Origin: Synechococcus sp. MU1617
GTDB lineage: Bacteria; Cyanobacteriota; Cyanobacteriia; PCC-6307; Cyanobiaceae
Direction: 5' to 3'
Assembly (NCBI RefSeq): GCF_020514235.1
Contig: NZ_VTLB01000002.1
Coordinates: 186,001 to 250,000, forward strand
DNA: 64,000 bases
The notes beneath the pieces were generated by a model, which did not search any database, was not told the DNA's origin, and worked only from the letters and a program-made list of their open reading frames with translations. Of this stretch, positions 12,340 to 20,767 are shown one piece after another. Each line of letters starts with the position of its first letter. The first letter of the stretch is position 1. A program made the translations under genes and the position numbers.

Positions 12340-13131
12340 CTAGATCCGAAGAATCCGGCGCACAGCCTCATCCCATCCGCTGGCATGGGGAGCTGCCGCC
12401 AGCTGGAAACGCCCGGCAGCGATCCCTGAACTCAACTCGGAATGGGGTCCGTCGGGCCCGGGCACAACGACAGCGATGTCGGCCACCTCGAGCAACGGCA
12501 GATCGTTGGGGGAATCCCCCAAGGCCAAGACCTTCACGTGCTCAGCACCCAGATGACGCTTCAGGGTGGCCAAGGCCTTGCCTTTGCTGATGCCTGGGCC
12601 CAGCAGATGACCCATGCGGTTGCCCTGCACCACCGTCAGGCCTATCCGCTGCACCAGGGCCTCAAGCCGGCGACGCCCCTCCGCCGAGGGCGGAACAAAA
12701 GGCACGCTGCAGCACCGCCGCTGCGCCTGGCGCAAGGCTTCGCCGCCGAGCCCCAACAACCGCTGACCCTCCTCCTCACTGAGTTCATCCAACGGACGCA
12801 GGGGCTCGCCCAACTCACTCTGCAGGAGCTGCAACTGGGGCTTGAGCTCCGTCCACTCCGGGCCCAATAGCAGCTCCCAGGGCTCCCCTGCTGGGGTTTC
12901 ACCGTGCACGGCGCCACCGTTTTCAACGATGTACGGGTCATGAAGCCCCGCCTCTGCACGAAAGCCGCGCACTTCCTCCGCCGTTTTGCTGGTGCACGGA
13001 ATCACTGGAATCCGCTGCTGTTGCAGCTGGCGGATCAGATCCTTAGCCGGCGACCAGTCGTAGCCGTGATCCAGCAACGTGCCGTCGAGATCGGTCACCA
13101 CCCACCACGCCGTCTCCACACTCGCGGTCAT
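12340..13131 (-). CDS. gpgP: HAD phosphatase, probable glucosyl-3-phosphoglycerate phosphatase
   Basis: A 263-aa HAD type IIB phosphatase. The nucleophile Asp14 and acid/base Asp16 are in TDLDGTLLD, motif II is in CTSKTAEEV, and the magnesium motif is GDSPNDLPLL (near 200-209). It resembles mannosyl-3-phosphoglycerate phosphatases. With gpgS next door the natural substrate is most likely glucosyl-3-phosphoglycerate, giving the compatible solute glucosylglycerate. The ATG at 13131 is preferred to longer in-frame extensions because it places motif I near the N-terminus as usual. Its start overlaps the end of the upstream GH13 gene by 4 bases, so both are read from one message. Confidence 0.85.
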   Translation of the reverse strand: MTASVETAWWVVTDLDGTLLDHGYDWSPAKDLIRQLQQQRIPVIPCTSKTAEEVRGFRAEAGLHDPYIVENGGAVHGETPAGEPWELLLGPEWTELKPQLQLLQSELGEPLRPLDELSEEEGQRLLGLGGEALRQAQRRCCSVPFVPPSAEGRRRLEALVQRIGLTVVQGNRMGHLLGPGISKGKALATLKRHLGAEHVKVLALGDSPNDLPLLEVADIAVVVPGPDGPHSELSSGIAAGRFQLAAAPHASGWDEAVRRILRI

Positions 13132-14855
13132 GGCTGAACCAACCAATGCACCGCATAAGGCTCTAGCGAATGCAACTGATGTGGTGCGAACACATGACCG
13201 CTCAGGCAATCGGCCCAGGGCTGGTTCAGATCGCCACCCAAGCGACTGAGGCGCAAGCTGAGGCGCGCTGCCGTGATGTTGTGAACGGCCACCAGCGTTT
13301 CCCCACCGCGGCAACGCTGCATGATGACGCGATCACTGCGATCCGCACTCAGCACCGTCATCGGGGCATCCGGGTGCAAGGCCGGATGCACAGCCCGCTC
13401 AGCCAGAGCCCGCCTCAGCACAGGGAGCAGGGCTGATGCATCGGCATCGGGATCCGCCAGGCGTCGCTCCAAGGCTTGGGCCGTGAACTGGGGCCGATTG
13501 AGATCCCGTCGATGGCCCGTGCGGCGAAAGCGGGTCAGATCATTGGGAGCCGCCAGCAACGCCGGCAGATAGAAGGCGGGGACCCCGGGCAAGGCCAGGA
13601 TCAACAGTTGGGTGAGCAGGAACCGCTCCCGTTGGAGATAAGTGGGATCAATCCCCCCATCCGCCATGGCACTCCACCAGCTGATGTTGATCTCGTAGGG
13701 AACTTCGTCGCCGGAGCTCAGCATCCTGTGGCTGACCAGTCCACCCCGCTGTTCACAACCGATCAACAGCTGGAGCAAGCGCTTCTGGGGCATCAGGCCC
13801 TCCAGGGGCCTCAAGCCGATGCCGTCGTGACAGGCGGTGAAATTGAGCAGCCCTGTTTGCGGAGGCAGGTCGGGCCAACGACTCAGCCAGGCATTGAGAA
13901 GGTCGGCACGGCCACTGACGCTGGCCTCAAGCAGCAAGGGCGGCAAGGGAAAGTTGTAGGCCAGATGCGCTTCATCACCACTCCTCAAATAGGAGAGGTT
14001 TTCCTGCTCCGGCACGTTGGTCTCGGTGACCACAACGCCATCGGGTCCCACCTGATCGAGCAGCAGGCGCAGCACCTTCACCAGTTGATGGGCCTGCGGC
14101 AGATGGATGCATGAGGTGTGGGGTTCCTTCCAGACGAAACCCACGGCATCCAGACGGATCCAACGCACCCCATGCCCAGCCATGCGCTGCATCAGGCGGG
14201 CAAAGCCAAGCAGCACCTCCGCAGAACGCCAGTTGAGATCCACCTGATCGGGACCAAAGGTGGTCCAGACCTGGCGCGCGCCCTTAGGCCCCCTCAATTG
14301 CGTGAACAGATTGGAACTGCGCGGACGAACAACATCCGCCCAGCACGGATCAGGCGCGGCCTCCAGCACACAGGAGCGGCCGGGCTGTTCATCCCGCATG
14401 AACTGCTGCACCCAGGGGTGAGAGGCCGACACGTGATTGAGAACGAGGTCGGCCATCAGCCGTCGGCCCTGCGCCAAAGCAGCGAGGTCGCTCCAATCGC
14501 CGAAACGAGGCTCGAGCTTGGTGTGGCTGGCCACCGCAAAACCACCATCACTGGTGGATTGCATGAACGGCAGCACATGAACCACCGCTGCGAAGGGGTG
14601 CAGATGGCGATTCACAAACGACTTCAGCGCTTGAAGACCAGGCACACCCGCGTCAGCAATGGTGTCGGCGTAGGTGATCAAGACCACATCGCTGCCTGCC
14701 CAGCGGTCCATGGGTTCTGCCATATCGCCATCTCCTGACGATTGGCTCAAGATCTGCAGCAATTGCGACGACAACTCCTGGCCATCCCCGGAAGAATCAT
14801 TCGGGTACAAATCGCCAAGCAGGGTCCGCAGCGTTTCGTCGCGCGGGGGCTGCAT
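13128..14855 (-). CDS. GH13_18 sugar phosphorylase-like protein, probable glucosylglycerate phosphorylase
   Basis: A 575-aa glycoside hydrolase family 13 protein of the sucrose-phosphorylase type. The beta-4 nucleophile lies in WIRLDAVGF (near residue 235) and the acid/base Glu in VVTETNVPEQ (near 276). FTACHDGIG carries the conserved third carboxylate region. GH13_18 enzymes phosphorolyse sucrose, glucosylglycerol or glucosylglycerate. Because it is coupled to gpgP and divergent from gpgS, glucosylglycerate is the best guess, which would make this the recycling enzyme of the solute. The start at 14855 is supported by a strong AGGAGG six bases upstream; a GTG at 14873 is in frame but lacks such a site. 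Confidence 0.8.
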   Translation of the reverse strand: MQPPRDETLRTLLGDLYPNDSSGDGQELSSQLLQILSQSSGDGDMAEPMDRWAGSDVVLITYADTIADAGVPGLQALKSFVNRHLHPFAAVVHVLPFMQSTSDGGFAVASHTKLEPRFGDWSDLAALAQGRRLMADLVLNHVSASHPWVQQFMRDEQPGRSCVLEAAPDPCWADVVRPRSSNLFTQLRGPKGARQVWTTFGPDQVDLNWRSAEVLLGFARLMQRMAGHGVRWIRLDAVGFVWKEPHTSCIHLPQAHQLVKVLRLLLDQVGPDGVVVTETNVPEQENLSYLRSGDEAHLAYNFPLPPLLLEASVSGRADLLNAWLSRWPDLPPQTGLLNFTACHDGIGLRPLEGLMPQKRLLQLLIGCEQRGGLVSHRMLSSGDEVPYEINISWWSAMADGGIDPTYLQRERFLLTQLLILALPGVPAFYLPALLAAPNDLTRFRRTGHRRDLNRPQFTAQALERRLADPDADASALLPVLRRALAERAVHPALHPDAPMTVLSADRSDRVIMQRCRGGETLVAVHNITAARLSLRLSRLGGDLNQPWADCLSGHVFAPHQLHSLEPYAVHWLVQP

Positions 14856-14924
14856 CGCCTTCCTCCTCAACACCGTTCAGGTATGGGGCAGGACTCTGAC
14901 CTCTGTTGTTGCATCGAACACCAC

Positions 14925-16175
14925 ATGGATTTTCAGCAGGGCCTGATCAGCACCGTCCATGACTACAGCTTGGGCAATCTCGATGCGGTTGCCTTCAACC
15001 GGGAACTGAGTCAGCGACCCACCACCCTGCTGATCCCCTGCCTGATGGAGGAATTCAGCCGACCAGCCTTAGGCCTGATTCGAGACACACTTTCAGGTCT
15101 GAAGGGGCTCAACGAGCTGGTGGTGGCGTTGGCGGCCACCAGCGCCGAAGACGTCAAAGCGGCAGAAAAGTTTTTCGAAGGGATGCCCTTCCCCGTTCGG
15201 GTGCACTGGACCAACGGCCCCGCCGTCCGGGACTTGCTCGAATCCGTCGGTGAACTGGGGCTCGACGTGACCGGACCACCGGGCAAGGGCTGGGCCGTCT
15301 GGCAGGGGCTCGGGGTGGCATGCCAAGACGCTGAGGTGGTTGGCCTGTTCGATGCCGACATCAGAACCTTTGGATCGGCATATCCAGAGCGCATGCTCCG
15401 CCCCCTGCTGGATCGATCCCACGGCATTGCCTACGTGAAGGCGTTCTACAGCCGTCTTTCCCTCGAGACCCAAGCGCTTCAGGGCCGAGCAACCCGTCTC
15501 TTTGTCGGCCCACTGCTGGCCAGCCTGGAACAGGTTTTCGGCCCCCTGCCCTACTTGGCGTATCTCCAGTCATTCCGCTATCCCCTGGCTGGCGAATTCG
15601 CCTTCACCACCGATCTGGCGATGAATCTGCGGATCCCGTCGGACTGGGGACTGGAGGTGGGCCTGCTGTCTGAGGTGTATCGCCATGTGGCCTCCAGCCG
15701 AATTGCTCAAGTTGATCTGGGGTTGTTCGACCACAAACACAAGGAGCTGGGTCAGCAACCCAGCGAAGGCCTGCAACGCATGGCAGGCGAAATTTTCGGC
15801 ACGGTGTTGCGCGGCCTGATGGAACACGAAGGTTGCGTGATGTCGATGGATCAACTGCCGACACTTGAAGTGCTTTACCGGCGAGTTGGCGAGGATCGCG
15901 TGCGGCAATTCGGCCTTGATTCAGCGATCAATCGGTTGCCTTACGACCGCCACGGCGAAGAACTGGCTGTTCAAAACTTCGCCGGCCTCCTACGCCCCGG
16001 CCTGGCAAAACTGATGCAAGCGCCGATTGCCCATCAACTGCCCAGCTGGTCGCGACTGCGCAGTTGCAATTCAGCCCTTCAAGCTGATCTGGCAGCAGCA
16101 GGCCAGGCAGATCGCACATCCCTGAAACGGCCGAACCACAACCCGCAACGTTTGACCTCTGAGCTCGCTGCATAA
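14925..16175 (+). CDS. gpgS: Glucosyl-3-phosphoglycerate synthase
   Basis: A 416-aa retaining GT-A glycosyltransferase (GT81-like) moving glucose from an NDP-glucose to 3-phosphoglycerate, the first step of glucosylglycerate synthesis. The metal-binding DxD is in GLFDADIRTF near residue 143. An N-terminal nucleotide-binding segment (TTLLIPCLMEEFS) and the acceptor region with YPLAGEFAFTTDLAMN match GpgS proteins of cyanobacteria. The ATG at 14925 begins MDFQQGLI; frames open further upstream would run into the divergent gene. The 69-base intergenic space to the divergent phosphorylase gene must hold both promoters. Confidence 0.9.
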   Translation: MDFQQGLISTVHDYSLGNLDAVAFNRELSQRPTTLLIPCLMEEFSRPALGLIRDTLSGLKGLNELVVALAATSAEDVKAAEKFFEGMPFPVRVHWTNGPAVRDLLESVGELGLDVTGPPGKGWAVWQGLGVACQDAEVVGLFDADIRTFGSAYPERMLRPLLDRSHGIAYVKAFYSRLSLETQALQGRATRLFVGPLLASLEQVFGPLPYLAYLQSFRYPLAGEFAFTTDLAMNLRIPSDWGLEVGLLSEVYRHVASSRIAQVDLGLFDHKHKELGQQPSEGLQRMAGEIFGTVLRGLMEHEGCVMSMDQLPTLEVLYRRVGEDRVRQFGLDSAINRLPYDRHGEELAVQNFAGLLRPGLAKLMQAPIAHQLPSWSRLRSCNSALQADLAAAGQADRTSLKRPNHNPQRLTSELAA

Positions 16176-16192
16176 AGCCAACGCGTCAAGCC

Positions 16193-16375
16193 TCAGCTCA
16201 ACTGATCGCGCTGGCGGGTCACCCAAGCTGTTGCAGCGCGCTGGGAATGCCATGCCTGAAGCAATTGTTTGGCCAACACTTGCAGCTGTTGTGGATCGAG
16301 GGTTGATTCAATCGCGCGATTCATCCGCTCGACATCGAATTGCTGAGTCACACTCAGGCTGACTGATTCTTCCAT
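16193..16375 (-). CDS. Small NblA-like protein
   Basis: A 60-aa protein without cysteine or membrane segment, predicted to be helical. Residues 5-15 read VSLSVTQQFDV, very close to the N-terminal helix of NblA, the small adaptor that marks phycobilisomes for proteolysis (SLSVEQQFDL in freshwater NblA). The rest, LDPQQLQVLAKQLLQAWHSQ and then RAATAWV, keeps the NblA pattern of a second helix ending in a charged and aromatic stretch, and the length is also that of NblA (about 55-65 aa). The similarity is judged by eye. The ATG at 16375 is chosen over open frame further upstream because it gives this length. It is convergent with gpgS, 17 bases apart. Confidence 0.6.
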   Translation of the reverse strand: MEESVSLSVTQQFDVERMNRAIESTLDPQQLQVLAKQLLQAWHSQRAATAWVTRQRDQLS

Positions 16376-16428
16376 CCCGCAATCCCCCATATCGACAAAA
16401 CAATCATGCAAACAGCGGCAAAAAAGAT

Positions 16429-16447
16429 TTGTTTCAATCGAAACGAA
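16429..16447. promoter_or_regulatory. Palindromic operator-like site
   Basis: GTTTC (16431-16435) and GAAAC (16440-16444) form a perfect inverted repeat around AATC. It extends almost perfectly outward (TTGTTTC with GAAACGAA). It lies 54-72 bases upstream of the NblA-like start, where a promoter operator would be expected. A second inverted repeat, GATACA (16523-16528) with TGTATC (16543-16548), is in the same 244-base divergent region. No regulator is identified. Confidence 0.3.
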
Positions 16448-16619
16448 AGAGTCGCGATGTTTGATCTTCAAAACCCTGAGCGGCACCCAACCCACCAAGG
16501 GGCGACCGGAATCGTGATGATCGATACAAAAGCAATCAACTCTGTATCAACTCATCTGTACCAAATCTAAAGGCGTCCTGATTCGGTGATCAATCAAACA
16601 CTTCACTTGCCAAGGGGAC

Positions 16620-16895
16620 ATGAGATTGGCAGCATTCAAGATGCTCAAAATGATTGAGTGCGTTTACCAAAACGACACCAGCCGGATGGTGATCGTGAAA
16701 TGCATTGGTGCCAACCACTTCTATCGAGAGAAGGTGGTGATGCCCACGGAGGTTTTTTGGTTCCAAGCGCCCAAGGATGCGCGCTTGGAAATCTGGAAAA
16801 TGTCGATGACAGGGCAGATGCTGCACGTTCGTGCCGATGTGAGCGACTACGCCACGAATGAAGAGCCTGCGACCGAATCCCTCTGGGCCAGCTGA
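16620..16895 (+). CDS. DUF1830 family protein
   Basis: A 91-aa protein of the cyanobacterial DUF1830 family, function unknown. The core IECVYQNDTSRMVIVKCI followed by FYREKVVMPTEVFWFQAP and DARLEIW matches the family pattern of two short beta-rich halves around a phenylalanine/tyrosine-rich centre. The C-terminal 15 residues are acidic and probably disordered. AAGG stands four bases before the ATG at 16620. Met8 and Met11 are weaker alternative starts. It is divergent from the NblA-like gene and convergent with urtE (33-base gap). Confidence 0.8.
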   Translation: MRLAAFKMLKMIECVYQNDTSRMVIVKCIGANHFYREKVVMPTEVFWFQAPKDARLEIWKMSMTGQMLHVRADVSDYATNEEPATESLWAS

Positions 16896-16928
16896 ACTGA
16901 CCCAGGAGAAGCCATCAAGAGCGAAGCC

Positions 16929-17639
16929 CTAAACGCTCAGGAACTGGTCAACAACCGTCTGACTGAGTTCGCTGGTTGAACCACTAGCAACAATGCCGCC
17001 ACGTTGCATGGCGTAGTAGCGGTCAGCCTGGCGAACGAAATGGAGATGTTGCTCCACCAGCAACACCCCAATCCCAGTGTCGGCGATGATTCGCCGAACA
17101 GCAGCTTCAATGTCTTGAACAATGTTGGGCTGAATGCCCTCGGTGGGCTCATCCAACAGCAGCAACTTTGGCTTGCCGAGCAACGCACGGGCAATGGCCA
17201 ATTGTTGTTGCTGACCCCCACTCAAATCCCCGCCCTTGCGCGGTAGAAACTCCTGAAGAATCGGAAACAGCTCATATACGAATGGATCGATGTGGCGATT
17301 CCGCGCCAATCCACCCGGCAACGCCTCCATCCCCAAAAGCAAGTTTTCTTCCACTGTGAGCTGGGGAATGATCTCGCGACCTTGCGGCACGTAGCCAATC
17401 CCGGCCCGAGCGCGCTGATGGGGAGCCTGACGATCCAGTTGAGAACCGTCGAGCGCCATGGTTCCGGAGCGAGGGCGCAACAGACCGATCAGTGATTTCA
17501 ACAGGGTGGTTTTACCCACACCATTGCGACCGATCAAACACACCATCTCGCCCGATTTCACGCTGAGATCAACATCCCGAAGAATGTGACTTTCACCGTA
17601 AAAAGTGTTGAGGCCTTGGATCTCCAGCAAATTCGTCAT
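16929..17639 (-). CDS. urtE: Urea ABC transporter ATP-binding protein UrtE
   Basis: A 236-aa ABC ATPase (LivF type), one of the two ATPases powering high-affinity urea import across the inner membrane. Walker A is IGRNGVGKTTLL (about 36-47), the ABC signature LSGGQQQQLAIA is near 139, and Walker B LLLLDEPTEG follows near 158. The start overlaps the urtD stop by 4 bases, so translation is coupled. As last gene of urtABCDE it would be transcribed least if the message decays or terminates progressively. Confidence 0.96.
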   Translation of the reverse strand: MTNLLEIQGLNTFYGESHILRDVDLSVKSGEMVCLIGRNGVGKTTLLKSLIGLLRPRSGTMALDGSQLDRQAPHQRARAGIGYVPQGREIIPQLTVEENLLLGMEALPGGLARNRHIDPFVYELFPILQEFLPRKGGDLSGGQQQQLAIARALLGKPKLLLLDEPTEGIQPNIVQDIEAAVRRIIADTGIGVLLVEQHLHFVRQADRYYAMQRGGIVASGSTSELSQTVVDQFLSV

Positions 17640-18391
17640 GGCGTCTCCTCCTCAGTGGTGCCGAGATAAACCTCAATCACCCGGGGATCGGCCTGCACCT
17701 GATCCATCGTGCCCTCACAAAGAACATGACCCTGGTGCAGCACCGTCACCGGACTTTCAAGTCGTCGAATGAATTCCATGTCGTGCTCAATCACCAACAC
17801 GGTGTGATCCCCCGCCAACGACTTGAGCAGATCCGCCGTCAAATCGGTCTCCTCGTCCGTGAGCCCAGCCACCGGCTCATCCACCAGCAACAGGTCGGGA
17901 TCCTGGCCCACCAGCATGGCGATCTCAAGCCACTGTTTCTGGCCATGGGACAACGACCCAGCAGCCCAATCGGCACGGTTCTGCAGATTGACAATGCTCA
18001 TCAAGTGATGAACACGGTCTCGCTGCTGCCCATTCAGGCCCCTCACCAGCAATGACCAGGGCTGCTTCGGCTGGCTCACCGCCAGAGCCAAGTTCTCCTG
18101 AACGCTGAGCTTCTCAAAAACACGAGGGCTCTGAAACTTGCGGCCGATGCCGAAGCGCGCGATGCGGTGCTCCCGTTTTCCCACCAGAGAGCGTCCCTTG
18201 AACACCACATCCCCTTCAGTGGGAGCGGTCTTGCCGGTAATCACATCGAGGAACGTGGTCTTGCCGGCGCCATTCGGACCGATCACAGCGCGCAGCTCCC
18301 CAGGCTGAAGGCTGAGGTTGAGATCGCGGAGCGCCAAAAAGCCATCAAAACTGACGGTGATTTGGCGCAACTCCAATAAAGCTGTACTCAT
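17636..18391 (-). CDS. urtD: Urea ABC transporter ATP-binding protein UrtD
   Basis: A 251-aa ABC ATPase (LivG type), partner of UrtE. Walker A is IGPNGAGKTTFLDV. The signature is the less usual LSHGQKQWLEIAM, typical of UrtD, and Walker B is LLLVDEPVAGL. It overlaps urtE and urtC by 4 bases each (ATGA), a tightly coupled operon. All ATPase motifs are intact. Confidence 0.96.
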   Translation of the reverse strand: MSTALLELRQITVSFDGFLALRDLNLSLQPGELRAVIGPNGAGKTTFLDVITGKTAPTEGDVVFKGRSLVGKREHRIARFGIGRKFQSPRVFEKLSVQENLALAVSQPKQPWSLLVRGLNGQQRDRVHHLMSIVNLQNRADWAAGSLSHGQKQWLEIAMLVGQDPDLLLVDEPVAGLTDEETDLTADLLKSLAGDHTVLVIEHDMEFIRRLESPVTVLHQGHVLCEGTMDQVQADPRVIEVYLGTTEEETP

Positions 18392-19515
18392 GACTGAACC
18401 TCTTCCTGACCTTCAAGATCGAGACGTGGATAGGTCTCACTCCGACGGGCAATACCGAATCGGTTGAGCCAATTGCGAGGGCCATCACCTCGGAACCAAC
18501 CAATGACGCCCTCAGGCAAGGCGGTCACCACGAGGATGAACAGGCCCCCTTGGATGAACAGCCAACTCTGGGGGAGCGCTTCGCTCACCAAACTCTTGGC
18601 GTAGTTGATGACTACGGCGCCAAGAATGGCTCCCACAAGCGTGCCTCGACCACCCACTGCAACCCAGATCACCATCTCAATCGAGAAGGGAACAGTCATG
18701 TACTGCGGCGAAACGATGCCCGACTGAACGGTGTAAAGCGCACCACCAATTCCTGCCAAACCACCAGCGATGGCGAAGACGATCGTCTTGAACAGAGTTG
18801 GGTTGTAACCCGCAAAGCGCAGCCGAGGTTCGTCATCGCGAATGGCGATCAACACATCACCGAACCGGCCCCGCACCACCCAGCGCAGAAACAGCCAGGC
18901 CAGGATCACCACCACAGAGGTCAACCAGAAGAAACCCCGCTGCATCTCCGGGGAACCCACCATCTGTCCGAACAGCTGGGTTACATCGGTTTTAAGACCG
19001 TTGGTGCCATTAATCAGCTTCTGCTGTCCGTTGAAGAAATTGAAGAAAACGAGCAGGGCAGCCTGGGTGAGGATCGAGAAGTAGACCCCCTTGATCCGGT
19101 TGCGGAACACCAGGTTGCCGAGCACAGCGGCCAAGACGGCTGGAACCAGCCAGATCGCCACCAGGGTGAACAACGGGGAATGGAACGGTTCCCAGAAGGC
19201 GGGCAAACGATCCAAGCCGTAGAGGCTGAAGAACTCGGGAATGCCGTTGGGAAGATCACCCGAGCTGTTCAGCTGCAGATACATGGCTGCCACGTAGCCG
19301 CCAAGGGCAAAAAAGATGCCCTGGCCAAGGCTGAGCAAACCGGTGAAGCCCCAGATCAAGTCGATGCCCAGGGCAACGATCGCCAGGGAGAGGAAGCGAC
19401 CCAACAAATTCAGCCGAAACACCGGCAGAACAGCAGGCGCAGCAACGATGGCCGCAACGATCACCACCCAAAGGATGATCAAGGACCAACGACGTTGTTG
19501 AAATGCTTGGAACAT
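18388..19515 (-). CDS. urtC: Urea ABC transporter permease UrtC
   Basis: A 375-aa LivM-type membrane permease with about 9-10 hydrophobic segments, forming half of the urea translocation channel. The segment FRLNLLGRFLSLAIVALGID, the loop GFTGLLSLGQGIFFALGGY and the later EMVIWVAVGGRGTLVGA are characteristic of UrtC/LivM, the last being the coupling loop that contacts the ATPase. The start lies 4 bases from the urtB stop; the end overlaps urtD by 4 bases. Confidence 0.95.
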   Translation of the reverse strand: MFQAFQQRRWSLIILWVVIVAAIVAAPAVLPVFRLNLLGRFLSLAIVALGIDLIWGFTGLLSLGQGIFFALGGYVAAMYLQLNSSGDLPNGIPEFFSLYGLDRLPAFWEPFHSPLFTLVAIWLVPAVLAAVLGNLVFRNRIKGVYFSILTQAALLVFFNFFNGQQKLINGTNGLKTDVTQLFGQMVGSPEMQRGFFWLTSVVVILAWLFLRWVVRGRFGDVLIAIRDDEPRLRFAGYNPTLFKTIVFAIAGGLAGIGGALYTVQSGIVSPQYMTVPFSIEMVIWVAVGGRGTLVGAILGAVVINYAKSLVSEALPQSWLFIQGGLFILVVTALPEGVIGWFRGDGPRNWLNRFGIARRSETYPRLDLEGQEEVQS

Positions 19516-19519
19516 CAGA

Positions 19520-20698
19520 TCAAGCCTCCACCATGCGTCCCTTCTGCGGGAATAGACCCGCGGGACGGAATTGAAGGAACACCACGATCAGAGCGAACAC
19601 CATCACTTGAGCCATGCTCGTGGTGGCAAAGAAATTCACCGCACCGGCCAGGGGAGCCGGCATGTCAGGCCAGATCGTCAGCAGTCGGCCAGCACCGATC
19701 AAGTCGGTGAGCAAGCCGATGGCAAAGGAAGCGAGCACGGTGCCCAACAGGTTTCCGACGCCACCGAGCACCACCACCATGAAGCAGCCCACGATGTAAG
19801 ACCCGCCCACGTTGGGGCCCACCGAACCCAGCAGGGAAACAGCCACCCCCGCCACCCCGGCCAGACCGGAGCCGATGCCAAAGGTGAGCACATCAACGGT
19901 GTCGGTGGGGATCCCCAGGCAATCACTCATCGAACGGTTCTGGGTAACGGCACGAATACGCATGCCCCACACGCTTTTGTTGAGGAACCACGTCACCCCA
20001 ACCACAGCAACGATCGTGATCACGATGATCACCAGACGCGGCACAGGAAAGGTGATGTCTATGAATTCGATCCCACCGCGCATCCATTTGGGTGCCGTCA
20101 CATCCACGTTGCGGGAGGTGGCTCGGGCGATGCGGCTGATTTGTGAAGCCAGGCCACCCGCCAACAGCACGCCTCCCAGGGCGGAAACAGCCCAACTCCC
20201 CGCACGCACCAAGCGTGCTCGAGGCCCCGCCAGGAGAGAGGAGGGAAGCAGCAGCGGGAGGCCAAAGCCCAGCACCAGCGCCAGGATCAGGCCGGCGGCA
20301 TGAGCCAGGGGAACACTCCGCACAAACTGCTGAAGAATCAAGCTGACACCCCATGTCGCCAACAACGTCTCCAGCGGGTTGCCGTAGAGCCGGCGAATCA
20401 CGGTGCGTTCCAGCAGGATGCCGACCACACCACTGACGATGAAGGCCAGGGGAAGCGCCACCAGCACGTAGGCGTAGTAAACCGGCTGCAGAGCAGGAAG
20501 CTTGAAGATCAGCTGCACCACGTAGGTGGTGTAGGCCCCAAGCATGATCAGCTCGCCATGGGCGAGGTTGATCACGCCCATGAGGCCAAAGACAATGGCC
20601 AGTCCGAGGGCGGCCATCAGCAGCACCGAGCCGATGGCAACACCGTTGAACAGGCTTTCGAGAAGCAGTTGCACGGACGTGTGAAACGAAGCGTTCAA
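19520..20698 (-). CDS. urtB: Urea ABC transporter permease UrtB
   Basis: A 392-aa LivH-type permease, the second half of the urea channel. SLFNGVAIGSVLLMAALGLA and INLAHGELIMLGAY match the start of UrtB proteins, and SDCLGIPTDTVDVLTFGIG with GSYIVGCFMVVVLGGVGN forms the cytoplasmic coupling region. Length and hydrophobicity are normal. The 69 bases to urtA contain a strong hairpin (20712-20737), so expression is likely lower than that of urtA. Confidence 0.95.
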   Translation of the reverse strand: MNASFHTSVQLLLESLFNGVAIGSVLLMAALGLAIVFGLMGVINLAHGELIMLGAYTTYVVQLIFKLPALQPVYYAYVLVALPLAFIVSGVVGILLERTVIRRLYGNPLETLLATWGVSLILQQFVRSVPLAHAAGLILALVLGFGLPLLLPSSLLAGPRARLVRAGSWAVSALGGVLLAGGLASQISRIARATSRNVDVTAPKWMRGGIEFIDITFPVPRLVIIVITIVAVVGVTWFLNKSVWGMRIRAVTQNRSMSDCLGIPTDTVDVLTFGIGSGLAGVAGVAVSLLGSVGPNVGGSYIVGCFMVVVLGGVGNLLGTVLASFAIGLLTDLIGAGRLLTIWPDMPAPLAGAVNFFATTSMAQVMVFALIVVFLQFRPAGLFPQKGRMVEA

Positions 20699-20711
20699 TG
20701 AAACGACGAAA

Positions 20712-20737
20712 GGAGGAGCCCGTCACCGGGCTCCTCC
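20712..20737 (-). terminator. Intercistronic hairpin between urtA and urtB
   Basis: A perfect 11-bp stem (bases 20712-20722 pairing with 20727-20737) around a 4-base loop, followed in the minus-strand direction by TTTCGTCGTTT. The broken T-run suggests a leaky terminator or a 3' stabiliser that keeps urtA mRNA more abundant than the downstream permease and ATPase messages, as is common after binding-protein genes. Confidence 0.7.
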
Positions 20738-20767
20738 CTGGAGAGCAATCAGGCTGTGATCAAAAGA

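Noticed and set aside
13131-13314. 61-residue N-terminal extension of the gpgP frame
   Set aside because: It would overlap the upstream phosphorylase gene deeply and displace the HAD motif from the N-terminus; the coupled ATG at 13131 is better.
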